A DNA stretch of 64,000 bases. Source: Leptidea sinapis (taxonomy: Eukaryota > Arthropoda > Insecta > Lepidoptera > Pieridae). This document shows, in pieces, positions 1 to 12,305 of the stretch (positions are counted from its first letter, which is position 1; every line of letters starts with the position of its first letter). The stretch lies in NCBI RefSeq assembly GCF_905404315.1, contig NC_066288.1, positions 9,200,501-9,264,500 of the forward strand, written 5' to 3'. Under the pieces are notes generated by a model. That model was given only the letters and a program-made list of their open reading frames with translations, had not been told where the DNA came from and did no database searches. The position numbers and the translations under genes were made by a program.

Positions 1-81
1 GATACGCAAGTTGTTTGACAGAGTACATATCTGACTTATCCAGATTACATTTTAGTAATACAGGAAAACAATTAATAGAAT

Positions 82-290
82 CATACAAATTGAATTTGTA
101 ACCAAAGTTTTTGAACTATGCTGGCCTGAAACCCTCAACATCTTACCGCTGAGCCAACCGTTCGAGTTCGAGTTCCGCATCGTTCATAAGTTAGGTTACA
201 AATTCAATTTGTGTAATTTAACCTCAAAGAGAGGGATATCACTCTAAGAATAACAAATTGTTTAATTGAATCATTTTACCATAAAAGTCT
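82..290. repeat. tRNA-like foldback element, degenerate copy
   Basis: Positions 85-118 and 182-212 are inverted copies of one AT-rich arm (caaattgaatttgtaac against its complement). Between them is a decayed tRNA-like module read on the minus strand, with an A-box-like TGGCTCAGCGG, and the end of a plus-strand module (TTCGAGTTCCGCATCGTTC). The 3' flank carries the family tail with GAGAGGGATATCACT and ends in AACAAATTG. It belongs with the better copies at 22.2, 32.2 and 57.7 kb. Most of the internal sequence is lost. Confidence 0.6.
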
Positions 291-1700
291 TGAAATCAAA
301 TCTATCGATATTATAACAAGTTTAATAACACCTAGTGATTTCTGAAGCATTTTAGACTCAAGTAGACAGTTTTTTGCTTAAAAATCATCGTATTCCCTTC
401 TCACGTAACAAAAAGGAAGGGAAACAAAAGTAAATGTAAATTGAATTTCTTGTTGGGGTTCTCATTAAGTTATAAAGTTAGTGACGATTAAAGTTTCACC
501 GCGCACTTTACAAGATAAAAGAAATAAGAATTTATCTGCTTACTAACTAGGAGATTATCTAAATAGTCTGGTAGATTTTTGGTCTGTGATAGTATGTAGT
601 TCAGTTTCAGTTTCAGAAAGGTAGCCTATGTCCTTTTCAAGCTTCACAAACAAACTTACATTCACATTTATAATATTAGTAGGGATGTCAGGCGATCGAA
701 CATCAAACTAAAATAAAATGTATTAATTCAATTGATCCGTGAATAGATAAAGGACTTTTAAACTTATTATTACATTGATATTTATTTCTTCATGGATACT
801 TTTAGGAGGAATCATAAATTAACAATTTTTATGAAATGTTTAATCTCAATGATGAGTGATAGATAAACCCTTACACTATTACAACGCTAGTCTAAGGCTG
901 TTTGAAGGCTGTTGTTTTTATGATACAAAGAAGGAAGAACTGTGAAATTCTACTTGAAAGTATCACACGGCAAATTTAGATATTTGCCTAAAATGAATAA
1001 AGAACGCATTGCTAAAGCCTTCCGCCAACTACAAACACACTAACGAAGAAATATTTGAAAAATTATTCCTTAATTGCGATTTGAAGACAAAAGTTTTCAC
1101 GACGAACCGATTTAACTTAAAAAGAAAAACGCAACGAGAAAATTGTCTAAAACTGAATTTGTGAAAACAATGGCGTCATCTCGCATCAACTTAAAAGTTT
1201 GTGAGCTATGTATCACGTTATCCCCGACGTCGTAAAGGGAATCTATAAGAGCGTGCTAAAACGCGGTTACGACGAGGCAATTTTGAATTACCTTCGCGTC
1301 ACTTGCGACCCTTTCTGTACTGTGACGTGTTACGTCTGTGGAGATATTTTGTATTGAGGGTTCTATAGTTTTTTCTGAAGACAGTTCTATACATTGTTAG
1401 TTAACGTGAGCGAATATTTTATTATAGTCTATGGTCCGAGTAGGAAGTGACTCTCACCCATCCGTTTTATAGACAAAAAGTATTTGTATGAGATTTAATA
1501 CTTTACGAAAATTTTCCTTTTAACTCCAATTTATTAGAATTCAATTTAGATCCTCTATCTCTATTAAAGAAGATACAGTATGACAAGTTCGAAGCAGTTT
1601 TGTTTTGACTAAAGGGTGAATGAAGAAATGGATTTATTGGACAAATGATATTTAGTGGCCATTACAAGCTGGACTTCTTATTTTATACATATATTATATA
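291..1700. other. Unassigned AT-rich sequence with one element head
   Basis: No supported gene is seen. Positions 590-685 are the start of a Helitron-like element on the minus strand: its complement begins TCCCTACTAATATTATAAA, preceded by A. Positions 1130-1340 are GC-richer, with CpGs and a TGACGTG/TTACGTC pair, but an ATG at 1171 gives only 21 codons and no splice donor follows, so no gene is called there. Confidence 0.5.
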
Positions 1701-1702
1701 TA

Positions 1703-2065
1703 TTAGCTGACCCGACAGACGTTGTTCTGTATATAATAAATAAAATAATGATTTTATATGAATTTGTAAAAAAATTACTTCGTAAAATATGCACCCTGCT
1801 GTCGTAATGAAATTGTTTCACAGCAGAACTGTCAAACCATGCGTCAATAAATTCTCTCGTAGAAATTATGTATGGACACATCAAAGGAAAAACATATTTG
1901 TTGTTTTTATTTAATTAAGCAGCATTTTCCTATTTATTCACCTTTTAAACCTTCTCTGGACTTCTACAAATAATTCAAGACCTAAATTTGCCAAATCAGT
2001 CCAGCCGTTCTCGAGTTTAAGCAAGACTAACGAACAGCAATTCAATTTTATATATATATACTCGT
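1703..2065 (-). mobile_element. Helitron-like non-autonomous element (TAGCTGACCCGACAGACG type)
   Basis: It begins with TAGCTGACCCGACAGACGTT, the complement of a 3' end of the CTAG type, and finishes in a (TA)n run after a 'cagtccagccgttctcgag' block. The same head recurs at 12306 and 55836. No ORF is supported. The short ORF at 1678-1884 on the minus strand lies in this repeat and is not a gene. Confidence 0.5.
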
Positions 2066-2174
2066 ATATAGAGAGCTGGTATGGATATATCTACGCAACC
2101 AATACAGTAAGAAATGCTTTACTTGATGATATTCTAAATGGCCTTAATGTTTCAATAGGGTTAACAAAAAAAAC

Positions 2175-2470
2175 ATAAAGCAGGATAAACGAGTGTACGG
2201 GTCACCTGGTGTTAAGTCATTATCGCCGCCAATATTCTCTTGCAACGAATGCGTGCGGCGATGAAAACACCAAAGGAACCACAAGGGGCATTGCCGGCCT
2301 TTAAGGAACTCACTCTTTTTAAAGGTACCCATGTCGTATCATCCGGGAAACACCGCACAAGGGAGCCCAGTCCACAGCTTTGTAGTACGTGGAAGAAAGC
2401 TACTTGAAAACCGCACAGTGGAGTACAGCCACACATCCAGATGATGGGGATGATATCATAATTTGTAATT
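2175..2470 (-). pseudogene. LINE B 3' end, RT C-terminal fragment
   Basis: Read on the minus strand, this fragment encodes pieces of a non-LTR retrotransposon ORF2 C-terminus: a CGFQVAFFHVLQSCG stretch, then FPDDTTWVP and SLKAGNAP. Equivalent segments occur in the copies at 14.5, 17.2 and 55.3 kb. The reading frame shifts, so the protein is dead. It is a 5'-truncated copy lying against a family A fragment. In elements of this type the region follows the polymerase domain and is usually the best preserved part because insertion starts at the RNA 3' end. The clade (CR1/Jockey-like) is inferred. Confidence 0.75.
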
Positions 2471-2544
2471 TGATGGTAACTTGACGTTTCTTTCTTAAAA
2501 TGAAATTTGACGTGACGTGCTTGATTGGATTCTTGATTGAATCC

Positions 2545-2645
2545 AAAAACTCTTTGTGGCATTGCAACTGCACCCGTCACTTTAAGACATAAGATGTTAA
2601 GTCTCACTAACACAGAAATTTCACTGGCTTCGTCGCCCTATGAAC
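2545..2645 (-). mobile_element. Family A retroposon fragment
   Basis: The plus strand shows the middle of family A in antisense (GACATAAGATGTTAAGTCTC and the region before TTCACTGGCTTCG). Both ends are missing. It is fused to the LINE B fragment on its left, and a chance ORF (2212-2613, minus) runs across the junction. Confidence 0.65.
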
Positions 2646-2675
2646 TGAAACATGCTTTATTTATTATTTTCTTTG

Positions 2676-2864
2676 ATTAACGCGAGTGTTACACATTAAA
2701 ATTAAAAAAAAAATAAGGGATTAAAACGCATGTAATAAATTTAATTTTAACTGTGTTTTTACATTAGATTTTTGCATATCTATTGCAGTACAAAATTTTC
2801 ATCAAAATCAGTTGCGTAAAAGCGTAACAAACAAACTTACATTTACACTATATATTAGTAGGGA
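2676..2864. repeat. PLE-associated terminal fragment followed by a Helitron-like head
   Basis: Positions 2676-2785 carry the block GGGATTAAAACGCATGTAA plus 'tgtgtttttacattagattttt'. The same block lies just upstream of the GIY-YIG fragment at 28.56 kb and forms the arms of the structure at 5.45-5.65 kb. Positions 2785-2864 are the head of a Helitron-like element on the minus strand, ending AGTAGGGA before T. Confidence 0.45.
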
Positions 2865-4560
2865 TTTTTGACGTACATTAATAACTAAATTTTGATTGAT
2901 TTATTGACTTACACAGTACATATTCAACAAATATGTATTATTTATTTAATAACGGTACCGGCATCTGTAAAACTTACCGCTTTTAAATATTTAAAACACT
3001 GGCAGGATTGCAGCATTGAATTGATGAGTTAGCAGAACTGTTAGACAGTTGGGTTTTAAGTTCTAATACGATGCACTTACTCCGTGTCTCTGGAAAGTGT
3101 CTCTATACAGAATCGCAACAATATGTAAATCTTATTTTCCGAATATAAATTTTAGTAGTATGAATACTTTTAAAACGAATGTAAACCGTGCAAATAGAAC
3201 TGAATCCTAACATTATTTGTAAGATAAACATTAGCGGCCTTAAAAATAAACTTGGTATAAAGTTATACCTAGGATAAACCAAGAGCGAAATCTTGACTAT
3301 ATCACTGACAACACTGTCAATACAATGGTAATTCTTAAGTTTTCTGAATATCAAGCAGCCTTGCAAATAAACGCAGGAAACGTTATACGTCCGATTAAAC
3401 CAAGCAACAACTTAATAGCAAGATTATTTGTAAAGCCGCAGGAATTTATCTAGATCAACGCATTATTGTTAAAATAAGGCATATATAATTATATATTCCT
3501 ATTAAAACAAAAAATTCTTCTTGCATGAGAACTTACAGAGAAAAAAGTCACTTGAGGAATAACACGTGCATAACTCCTTAAAAAGTAACTATTACATTAT
3601 TATAAGTCAGACTTGCTTTACTCGACAGTAATATTCATAAATTATATGATGAAAATGCAATTTTTAAACATTTTTTTTTTGTTTTTCAGGTACAGAACAC
3701 CAAATATATGACAAGACTGAAGTTTCTGTAAGTAATGCAAGCTAGTAAATATTTGACTTTGAAAAGTAAGGGGCTGGTGATAATTAAAGTATTTTTACGA
3801 GTTTGTGAAAATTTGCACCCACTGCAAATAAATTACATAAGGTATTAGTTATTGTAATCAAAATTTAAAGCACTAAGCGGCACGGAATCTTGGCCAAAAC
3901 CTTCATGATAACAATAATTGTAACGGTAAAGGATTGTTAATTATGAAAATGCGTTAACATAATATCACTCTAAGTTAAATATGGTAGTTAACTTAATAAT
4001 AACTTAATCGTTAGATTACGGATAGCATCCTTTTGGTTGCGTATACGCTCCTCTAGCTACAAAATTATTGCTACTTTGTCTGAATACTTGAACAATCCCA
4101 TTCTTAAATATTGGTTAAATGTGCATCATAGTAACCAGAAATAGCTTTAGATATCGAATGTTTTTTTTTATTTCAAATCAATATCTTTATAGTATGGTAA
4201 GCAAGGTGTTTATTTTTATTTAAACTTTTCTAAATATGTAAAAACAGTAGTTTTTACCGTTTCTAGATTTATAACAAACTAAAAATACACCAAATTTCGC
4301 AAAAATTCGTGGGTGGCTAAGTTCCCGTGCCAGTGAGTGTACTTATCATAACGAATTTCAAGTTGAATTTATATTTCTCAAATTGGTTGATTTATTAAAC
4401 GGATATTTGCCTGATAACTAATTGCATGATGACCGACAAATATTTACTAAAAATAGTGTTGATAAAGTTTTGCCTCCAAACATATTTAAATAAACATTTC
4501 AAATACTACGTGCCATCTATGATATATAATATGTATATGATGAAAAAAATGTAAAAAATA
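2865..4560. other. AT-rich, one shared repeat, no gene seen
   Basis: Positions 3250-3415 share a sequence with 25075-25250 in the opposite orientation (landmarks TATAAAGTTATA, CAATACAATGGTAATTCT, GTTATACGTCCG). The remainder is AT-rich with no recognisable element or supported ORF. The minus-strand ORF at 3103-3366 lies inside the repeat. Confidence 0.5.
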
Positions 4561-4574
4561 GTATTCAAAGTAGT

Positions 4575-4790
4575 TAATCAAATCAAATCACTTTATTCAT
4601 GTAGGTTAAGGAATTGACACTTATGAATGTCAAAAAAAATATTGTTTCCCGTTCACGAGCATGACGCATGAGCCAGCCATGGCCTCCCTCAACCATATCT
4701 TAGGGAAGGGGACGACCCGTCCCATGTCACCGCCACAAGCTGTGACATTAAAGCGAGCATGACGAAGCCTGTTGCGAGAAATCAAGAAAA
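4575..4790 (-). mobile_element. LINE-type retroelement 3' end with AATAAA tail
   Basis: On the minus strand this is a moderately GC-rich segment followed by CATGAATAAAGTGATTTG and short TTGATT repeats, a typical 3' terminus of an insect non-LTR element. No protein remnant could be translated with confidence. Confidence 0.45.
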
Positions 4791-5445
4791 CAGCAAAAAA
4801 ATAATCTTAATCTACATATCATGCAATACTCACCAAATACCTTTTAACTAAACCCACCAATTTCTACTTGATTAAAACATTCACTGTCACAAAGACAGAA
4901 AATATTCTAACCTGTCCGTTCAACTTAGTTAAAAGAAACGATAAATGATGAACAGAGCTTCCATTGAGAGCATTCGTGTCAGTACCAGGTCATCTGTCTC
5001 CATTTCCGAAGAGTACACAAATGGAAATGACGCGCTAAATTGATTGATAGCTTCCGAACCTCACTGAAACCTTATTGACTCTTGCCTGTGTACAAAATGC
5101 TGAAACATGTTTAACGACTGGCAACTGTATCGCAAACATTGTTAAAACTTTAAGGATTTCTTACTAGGACGATAACTAGAGGATTTTTCGATACTTGGTT
5201 GAGACGGGGCAAGTTGAGAAGAATTTCAAGTCGTGCATTACAAAATAGTTTCTCTTTCGGGGCTTCTTTTTGAAAAATTTTGGTGTCAATATGATTAAAT
5301 AAAATATTTTTTTTTTTAAAATTGAGATAGACAACAAAATTGAAGTATACATTATACTTTTTTCCCACACGTTCTTGTTAGCAACAACTATCTTAACCCA
5401 AATCACCTGTAAACAATAAAAAAGCATATAATATTATTTATGTTC
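4791..5445. other. No gene or element recognised
   Basis: AT-rich sequence. The overlapping short minus-strand ORFs at 5150-5427 are lysine/isoleucine-rich translations of A/T runs and show no domain. Confidence 0.4.
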
Positions 5446-5447
5446 TT

Positions 5448-5655
5448 TTTATTTGATTAAAGCGAGTGTTACACATTTAAATAAAACACTTTCATATGAT
5501 TAAAACGTGTGTAAAAGTTACATTTTTATTTTAGTTAACTCGACGTTTCAAGACCTTTCCAAACTCGTTTTCAGGCTGACTGTAGATGAAAATGATCTGC
5601 ATTACAATTACACGCGTTTTAATCCTTTAAAAGTGTTTTATTTAAATTATTATAT
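5448..5655. repeat. Foldback structure built from PLE-type terminal blocks
   Basis: Two inverted arms are visible: 5474-5511 (ATTTAAATAAAACACTT then GATTAAAACGTGTGTAA) and 5603-5646 (TTACACGCGTTTTAATCC then AAAGTGTTTTATTTAAA). Between them, minus-strand reading gives CCTGAAAACG...GGTCTTGAAACGTCGAG, a layout resembling the CTGA...GAAAC motif of PLE terminal repeats but with a poor core. The arm sequence recurs at 2.7, 28.56 and 51.92-52.08 kb. Confidence 0.45.
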
Positions 5656-6501
5656 TGTTTAAATTCTTATACTCGTATAAGTAATGGTATTGGTAGCAGA
5701 TCATCAAAGTACCAAACGATTTATAAAGTTGCAGCTAATCAAATCTTTATTATAATTTCTAGCATGATGCTAGATTGACATGTTTAAAAACTGCCCCCCT
5801 GTTGGGATAATCTCGGCAAATTTTTGCTCGCTCCACTAATCTGGCAATCCCGAAAATGGAGTAGTCAATTATAAAGTCCGGGGGCTTACAAGGGATCTGA
5901 TACGATGGGATGAAAACGAGCGAAACTTTTAATAAAATTTACCAAGACTCAACCGTTTACATAAAATAATTTTGTTAACACGCAACACTTAATTGTTGCT
6001 GAAAGATTTTAATACTTATAATTTTAGTAGATCGTTTTCTTTGAAACTCGTATAGGACGAATTCTGTTCTACTACGTTGGTCAAAAGAAATACATCAGTA
6101 TCGTATGATTAAATACCATGATATAATATCATACTAGAACTTATATTACATGACATATATATATATATTATATGTATAGAGTCTAACCAACATACAAAAA
6201 AGTATATGGAACGTTTTCCGGACCTATCAAAAAAGTGTGTAGTATGAAACTGGCAATAATATTTGACATAAGTTTGAAATAAAATATTAATTACAATATT
6301 GCGATGAAATATAAATTGGCTAATTTTGAAAGCGAACAGTTGCTTAAAACGTAGTGGATAAATATCCGAATTTACAAACAAACGCTATAGTATAAAAGGA
6401 GAGCAGAGTCATCAAAAAATGCAAGAATATATCTCTGTCTGCTTCAGTGCATGACCAAGAGTATTAAATCGAACTGTTGCATTGCTACAAGTAATACCAG
6501 T
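5656..6501. other. No gene or element recognised
   Basis: AT-rich, with a short (AT)n run at 6159-6172. The minus-strand ORF at 6109-6381 shows no recognisable domain. Confidence 0.4.
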
Positions 6502-6740
6502 TTACCAGTGGGAGGCTCCTTTGCACAGGATGCGAGCTAGATTATGGGTACCACAACGGCGCCTATTTCTGCTGTGAAGCAGTAATGTGTAAGCATTATT
6601 GTGTTTCAGTCTGACGGGCGCCGGAACATGTGATATTACTGGGCAAATGAGACTTATCATCTTATGTTTCCAGGTGACGAGTGCAATTACCATCAACTGA
6701 ACGTCCTGCTCGACTCGTCCCTTATTTTCATAATAAAAAG
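6502..6740 (+). mobile_element. Family A retroposon, internally deleted
   Basis: It starts ACCAGTGGGAGGCTCC at 6504 and ends in TTATTTTCAT plus A-rich tail at about 6737. Compared with the copy at 26.2 kb it lacks the block containing the GC-rich stem-loop (from the 'gacgag' region to 'gggcgtattaat'). The antisense strand is open through the characteristic CGTHNLARILCKGASHW ending. Confidence 0.8.
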
Positions 6741-7237
6741 TGTGTGTGTCAGCTCCGACGCACGACTGGAGTTTACCGCTCATGAACGATTGTCTTTCAA
6801 CAGATACTAAACAAAATCAAGTCCAATGGAGTCGGTTACAAACAGACATACAGTAGAAGCTAATAAAAGCGTATTAATTAAAAAATATCGACATCATATG
6901 TAAGGGAAAATAAACGCATTAATGAAAATTCATAAAGATTATATATATATATATATATTTTATTTACAGTTTTTACGACAATTCGGCGAAATATTACATA
7001 TCAAATATTTTACATTTACATGATTTCATCATTATAATTATACCATCGAATCATTAATTATCATAACTGAAACTACAAAAATAGTTAATATAGATATTAA
7101 AAAAATAAAATAAGAGGTTAGGTTAAAAATTTTCTATTTGGCGTGAAATGGCGCTACATATACTCTCCATATTAAATTAAACATTTTATTATGTGCATAG
7201 CTCATATAAATTTGTATGAACTATATTGAAAATTCAA
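6741..7237. other. AT-rich sequence with (AT)n microsatellite
   Basis: A perfect AT dinucleotide run lies at about 6941-6958. No gene or recognised element otherwise. Confidence 0.5.
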
Positions 7238-8009
7238 TCCCTACTACCTAATATAATAAATGTGAATGTAATTTTGTTTGTGACGCTTTCACGCCTAAAT
7301 CATCAAACCGATTTTTATGAAATTTAGCACAAAGATAGAAAAGAGTTTAGAAAAGGACATAGCCTACCATTTATTGCGAAAGACTTAATGGAGGGGTTGA
7401 AACAGGGGATGAAAGTTTGTATGGAAGTTTGTCATTATCGAAGATGGCACCATAAAACTTTGTATTTAGGCGCTTGATTAGAAGACTTACTTCTTATAAT
7501 ATTTAATATATCGTTTTTTAAATTTCGAACTGTCTAAGGATGTGTTAGGGGATGAAAATTCGCATGGATGTCCAAACAACGCCACGCTTTCACACCTAAC
7601 GCTGAATTCGATTTTGATTATATTCGGTACATAAATAGACTAAGCCTAAAGGACAAAGCTACTATTTTTTCTAAAAAAGGGCATAAACAGATTGATATAA
7701 GGTATGAAAGCTTGCATGGGAATTCAAATTCAGAGACAAAACCATGAAACTTTGTATTTACGCAATGGATAAGAAGTGAATTTATAAGCATTTGTTCGAG
7801 CATATTCTAAACTTAGACCTACATGGGGATGAAATAGAAGATAAGTGACAAGGGATATCCGCTGTATTGTAGAAGAGCGCTGAGTAAAAATACTCTTTAC
7901 GCCCGTAAAGAGTATTTTGTGTGTGTATTATTTGCAAAGTATCCTAACAAATAAAAAATGCCGCCCATGCTAACTACTCGACGCGGACGAAAGCGCGGGT
8001 AAAAGCTAG
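7238..8009 (+). mobile_element. Helitron-like element, 772 bp
   Basis: The 5' end is A|TCCCTACTACCTAATATAA and the 3' end GCGCGGGTAAAAGCTAG, followed by A rather than the usual T. The TC start and CTAG end fit the Helitron rule. The interior contains two similar blocks ('gatgaaa..ttg.atg', 7410-7450 and 7550-7580). No Rep/helicase coding is present, so it is non-autonomous. Confidence 0.55.
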
Positions 8010-8510
8010 ACTTTTATAAATACAAAGCACACATGTTAATATATACAATACATGTCATATTAATGTATGAATTGTAACTTACTCAGTACCGCCATGCTTA
8101 TCAGATTTTCCGGCACTATTATTTACACCACTTTCTTCCATCATTTATAGAATTGTTACTTAACTTTATGAAAGTATAATAATAAATCAATTTCAATAAT
8201 ATAATAAAGCTTCAAAATACAAGAAAGTGAAAAGTGCGCGAGATGGTGATGATGAGTAGGTTTTACTCTCCATATTTTTCGCGCCTTATATGAAAATCGA
8301 TTTTTAAGGAATAAACTCCAATAAAGTCCAAAAAAAATATTTTGTAAGAATCAGCTTAAGTTACATTAGAGTACCCGTTAATGTCCAAATTTCTCAAATA
8401 ACTAGTATAGGTGCTACTTCACAGTTCTGAAACATGCCACGTCCTGTCAACACAAGGAAGCGACAAAAAACAATAAAATAACTTTTGAGAAATTCAAAAT
8501 TATTTAAACA

Positions 8511-8830
8511 CTAGCTGACCCGGCAAACGTTGTTTTGGCATATAAAGTATAATTCACACGATAGTTTTATAAGTAATAAAATATTGCCTATATTATAGCC
8601 TGTACATCATTTTGTTCTATTGTCAATAGTTTTTGCAGCGCACGCAAAAATTGGTTTTCGATTTTACACCTTGTGTTACAAAATAGCAATTTTATTACGG
8701 ATCCCTAATTTTGAAAAAAAAAAACATAGCCTATAGCCTTCCTCGATAAATGGACTACCCAACACTGAAAGAATCATTCAAATCGGACCAGTAGTACCAG
8801 TTTTCCCAGTATACTGTATGTAGAGTGATC
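8511..8830 (-). mobile_element. Helitron-like element, CTAGCTGACCCGGCAAACG type
   Basis: It begins CTAGCTGACCCGGCAAACG (complement of the CTAG 3' end) and continues through 'gcatataaagtataattcaca', also present at 39.8-40.1 kb. The other end is eroded after the 'catagcctatagcc' block. No ORF. Confidence 0.5.
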
Positions 8831-10570
8831 AATTTGTAATAATTATTGCGTGATTAATTTTGATACAGTATGTAAATGAATTGATGGAATGAATGCGTTT
8901 TACATCGGTGATAATCACAGTATTTATTATGTTAAATATACGAACAGTGAGTATTGTTTGTTTCAACAATTTTGCACCAGCTCAAATTTCTATAGTTCAT
9001 TACTGGGTTGGATTTCCGCCCGGCACAAACCAATGTGTTTTTGGTTTTCAGTTTTTTTTTTAAATTTCATTTAATTTGAAGGTGAACATCGTGAAGAAAA
9101 CTTACACACATGGATGTAAATATGACCAACTCAAACTAAACTTATAATGTTATGTTATTATTATGTTCCTTAAATAGATAAGTGAACCTATCACTAACAG
9201 ATTTATTTTTTTACATATATACAATTTTATTATTCTCATTGCCAATGTTTATGGTAGCAGTAGACTTGGGAGATAAGATATGTATTTTAATTGATAAATA
9301 TTTAATTCTCGATGTCTGTGTCTCGGTGGCTAGAGAATACCATCTTGAGAAGTTAAATTTCCAACATAATGCTGACTAGACACCATTTTGCTTCTATGAT
9401 GTCCATATCGTGATTAGTTTTATATGATTTCTGTAAACTTTTTGAACAAAATAAACCTTTTAATTATTATTATTTATTTGTTAATATAATTAACTTACAA
9501 TGAACCCACGGTGTTTACTTGTAGACCCTAGATACTCGTACCTTATTAAGACTAATTTGAATGAGATATGATATGATCGTTATCATATCTCGGGTACTTT
9601 TTCGATACAATGACCTTAGATAATTTATACGTCTAAATAGAGTCTATTGCTATTAGAAAACTGATAAAAACAGGCCAGCTTTGATGACACTGTGTTAGTG
9701 TGCGTGAATTGCTTAAAATAGGGGTTCACTCTAAATTAAATTTCTTTCGACGTTTTCACAGCGGTCATAGTATATCCAGACATATAATAATTGATCTAAG
9801 ACAATGACTTAAATACCACTGTCAGGTTCATTCATCATTTGTTTCCACAAAAATATTTTTCGCATATTAGACAACTACTAAAGATATTTGAAAAATCTTA
9901 TCCATCGATATAGGATATAGTAATAGCCAAAGAAGGCAAGTGCCCTCCAACACTTACTTATAAAAAATGATACTGTAAGAGTATTCCAATCTAAAAATAT
10001 TCATGCACGCATATTTAAAACCCTCCAATCTAAGACTCCCATGAGTAAAATACACTTATTACAGGGGCGGCCCGGCGCATCTTGCACTCGCCCTCTCAAA
10101 ATATATTGCGCGAAATTAAACCTTATTTACCACACAATACGACCAGCTAAATGAACATTCGGAAGCTATAACAAGTGTTCAATATGACGTGGCAGTTAGA
10201 GAGGTCACGTCCCTAAGGAATGGGGCTCATAACATTAAACGGATCACTGGACAGGTAAATATTAGGATGCAAACTCACTTTAATGCGCCATTGCTTGGGG
10301 GAATTTGAAAGTTAAATATGGAATTGTAATTGAATTATGTGGCTATGGGGATGAGTATGATGCGATCGTTTATAGATAGAACCTGTTGCCAAATTTAGAA
10401 CTAGAGGTTGTTAAATAAAGACCGATTAATGCAGTTCTCGACCCTGAGGAAGGAAGCCTATCCTATGAGATTTAACACTTCTACTTTATAGATAATTTTG
10501 TAAAAGCAACATTTTTTGCAGTGAGATCCTCTTAAGACACAATAAACACTTGTTTGTGTGTATCGAATCG
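8831..10570. other. No gene recognised
   Basis: AT-rich. A retroelement-like phrase (ggtgaacatcgtgaagaaaa, 9081-9100) and an AATAAA at about 9449 suggest an old LINE tail around 9.05-9.47 kb, but no protein remnant is convincing. The plus ORFs at 8889-9074 and 9182-9379 have no domain. Confidence 0.35.
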
Positions 10571-10579
10571 AATAAGCTG

Positions 10580-10690
10580 GAGTAAGGAAGCTGTCATTCG
10601 ACTAATAGAGGGGCTAATTGATTTGCTTGGAGTCCCGGGTTCGAATCCTAGTAGCTGCAAACGTTTGTATTATGAATTTTAATATTTGTT
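10580..10690 (+). repeat. tRNA-derived SINE remnant
   Basis: It contains a good pol III B-box (GGTTCGAATCC at about 10639) after a degraded A-box region, followed by the SINE-like tail 'gcaaacgtttgtattatgaa'. Only the 3' half of the tRNA-like head is recognisable. Confidence 0.45.
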
Positions 10691-10894
10691 TAGTCTCAGT
10701 GAGTCATACACATCAGTGTCATTTGGTGTCGAGACACTTGGCCCGTGGGGTCCAGAGGCGCGGAGAATAACATACCACGATTTATGAATCGTGCGTATAT
10801 CGTACGGTTGGCATAGTTTTTAGAGCGCTGAGGCATATTCCGGGACACGCGGGTTCGTATACCACATTAGGACTAGTATTCATACGCCCATGAA

Positions 10895-11135
10895 TGATAC
10901 AGTGCCGCAGGATTCTTGAAAAACCCAAAAATTCTGAGCGGCACTACAGTTGCGCTCGTCACCTTGAGACATAAGATGTTAAGTCTCATTTGCCTTATAA
11001 TTTCACTAGCTACGGCGCCCTTCAGACCAAAACACAATAATGCTTACACATTACTGCTTCACGGTAGACAAAGGTGCCGTTGTGGTACCCATAATCTAGC
11101 CGGCATCATGTGCAAAGGAGCCTACTACACTATAA
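10895..11135 (-). mobile_element. Family A retroposon (lacks its 3' end)
   Basis: On the plus strand it runs from the stem-loop (GTGCCGCAGGATTCTTGAAA) to GGAGCCTACTACAC. The final TTATTTTCAT plus poly(A) part is absent. The longest ORF of the window (10916-11443 plus, 175 codons) starts in the antisense of this element and continues into unrelated sequence, so it is not treated as a gene. Confidence 0.75.
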
Positions 11136-11441
11136 GTGGACTTATAGCGGTGAGCCAGCTTTTAGTTTTGTATTGTTGTATAGATTACTTCCAGTTTCTT
11201 CGAGTCCAATTGAGCACAATCTTCCAGATAAACTCACAAATATCGTTCAATATCCTCATTATTCCTTTTCATTGTGCTGTCTGTTGCCTTAAATATTGCT
11301 TAGTTATATTTCCAAATATAGCGACATCGTTAGAAATGTCAATAGTAAATGGTTGGACCATTACAAGTGCTATTGAAATTTGTACACGACTTTCCGGCAT
11401 CGTTTTGACCGAGTTTGGACATTTTGATATAATACATGCTT

Positions 11442-11861
11442 AGATTAAGGATTCGTCTCCGCTGCGCGCCAACTAGATACCGCAATACCTAAGAACAATA
11501 GGTTTTTTATTACGCCAACTATTACATAGTTGTGTGCGTGGTATCGTGACACTCAATGGCATCTTTCATATTTTGTAACATACGATTGGTGTTACTTTAG
11601 ATTTAAATTAACAAAATACAAAAAAAATCAGACGATATGTGATCCCAGTATCTTTTTTATTTCTTGTAGTATTTTTTACTACGCAACCAAACGCAATTTT
11701 TGTTTCAATTATCAGCAAAAATTAACAGAACATGTGGAACGTCAACGTCAGACATTGTTCGAGACTGGCTCGAGTCCGTCCACTTGGGCGTAGTATTAGT
11801 AGCCGCACTTTGCGACTACGCCTTGCGCTGTCTAGTTGGAGCGCAGCGGAGACCAATACTT
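11442..11861 (-). mobile_element. THAP-exon inverted-repeat element, decayed copy
   Basis: The ends are inverted repeats: left AAGGATTCGTCTCCGCTGCG, right (complement) AAGTATTGGTCTCCGCTGCG, both continuing into CCAACTAGA. Minus-strand reading matches the element at 48.74-49.21 kb, including the THAP-exon region, but the ATG is TTG, ten bases are missing inside the exon, and the splice donor is lost. Plus-strand ORFs across it (11530-11938) are antisense noise. It is a non-autonomous DNA transposon, with superfamily (P-like) inferred only from the THAP domain. Confidence 0.7.
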
Positions 11862-12305
11862 GCAATGGAATGGAATATTTTATTGCCATCGGCAATCACA
11901 CTTCACTTATTATGCATTATTTTAAAATAATATTTTGATGAAATACTTTTACGTCGAATAAGTATTTTTATGAGATAAGTGACAAGTCGATCAAAACGTC
12001 TTGATAAGCCCAAAATCATCAATTACGCTCGTCAAATCAAATCATTTTATGCATTTTGATTCAAGAAAATATGCAGCGAATATACGTCAGTAGTTATACA
12101 TTTAGAACGTCATTGCATTTTTCAAATTATCAGCACTTCGGATTATGTTGATGCTTGATGAGAAGAAGTGGCAAGTAACTCATTGCCACTATAATTAATT
12201 TAATGAAAGCATTTAGGTTATTGAGTACAGCAGTTGCATAAATCCGCACGCACGTAAATAAATAAAGGTATAGTGCGAGCATTATATTAACAATTATAAG
12301 GATAC

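Noticed and set aside
1171..1236. Short ATG-initiated frame in a GC-richer patch
   Set aside because: Only 21 codons before a stop, no donor site, no recognisable peptide.
5560..5585. Second hammerhead ribozyme on the minus strand (CTGAAAACG...GAAACGTC)
   Set aside because: The CUGANGA core is disrupted and no good stem II forms; kept only as a PLE-like motif.
10916..11443. Longest open frame in the window (175 codons, plus strand)
   Set aside because: It starts in the antisense of a family A retroposon and runs on into unrelated AT-rich sequence up to the THAP element. The second half is hydrophobic but has no recognisable domain, start or splice signals.
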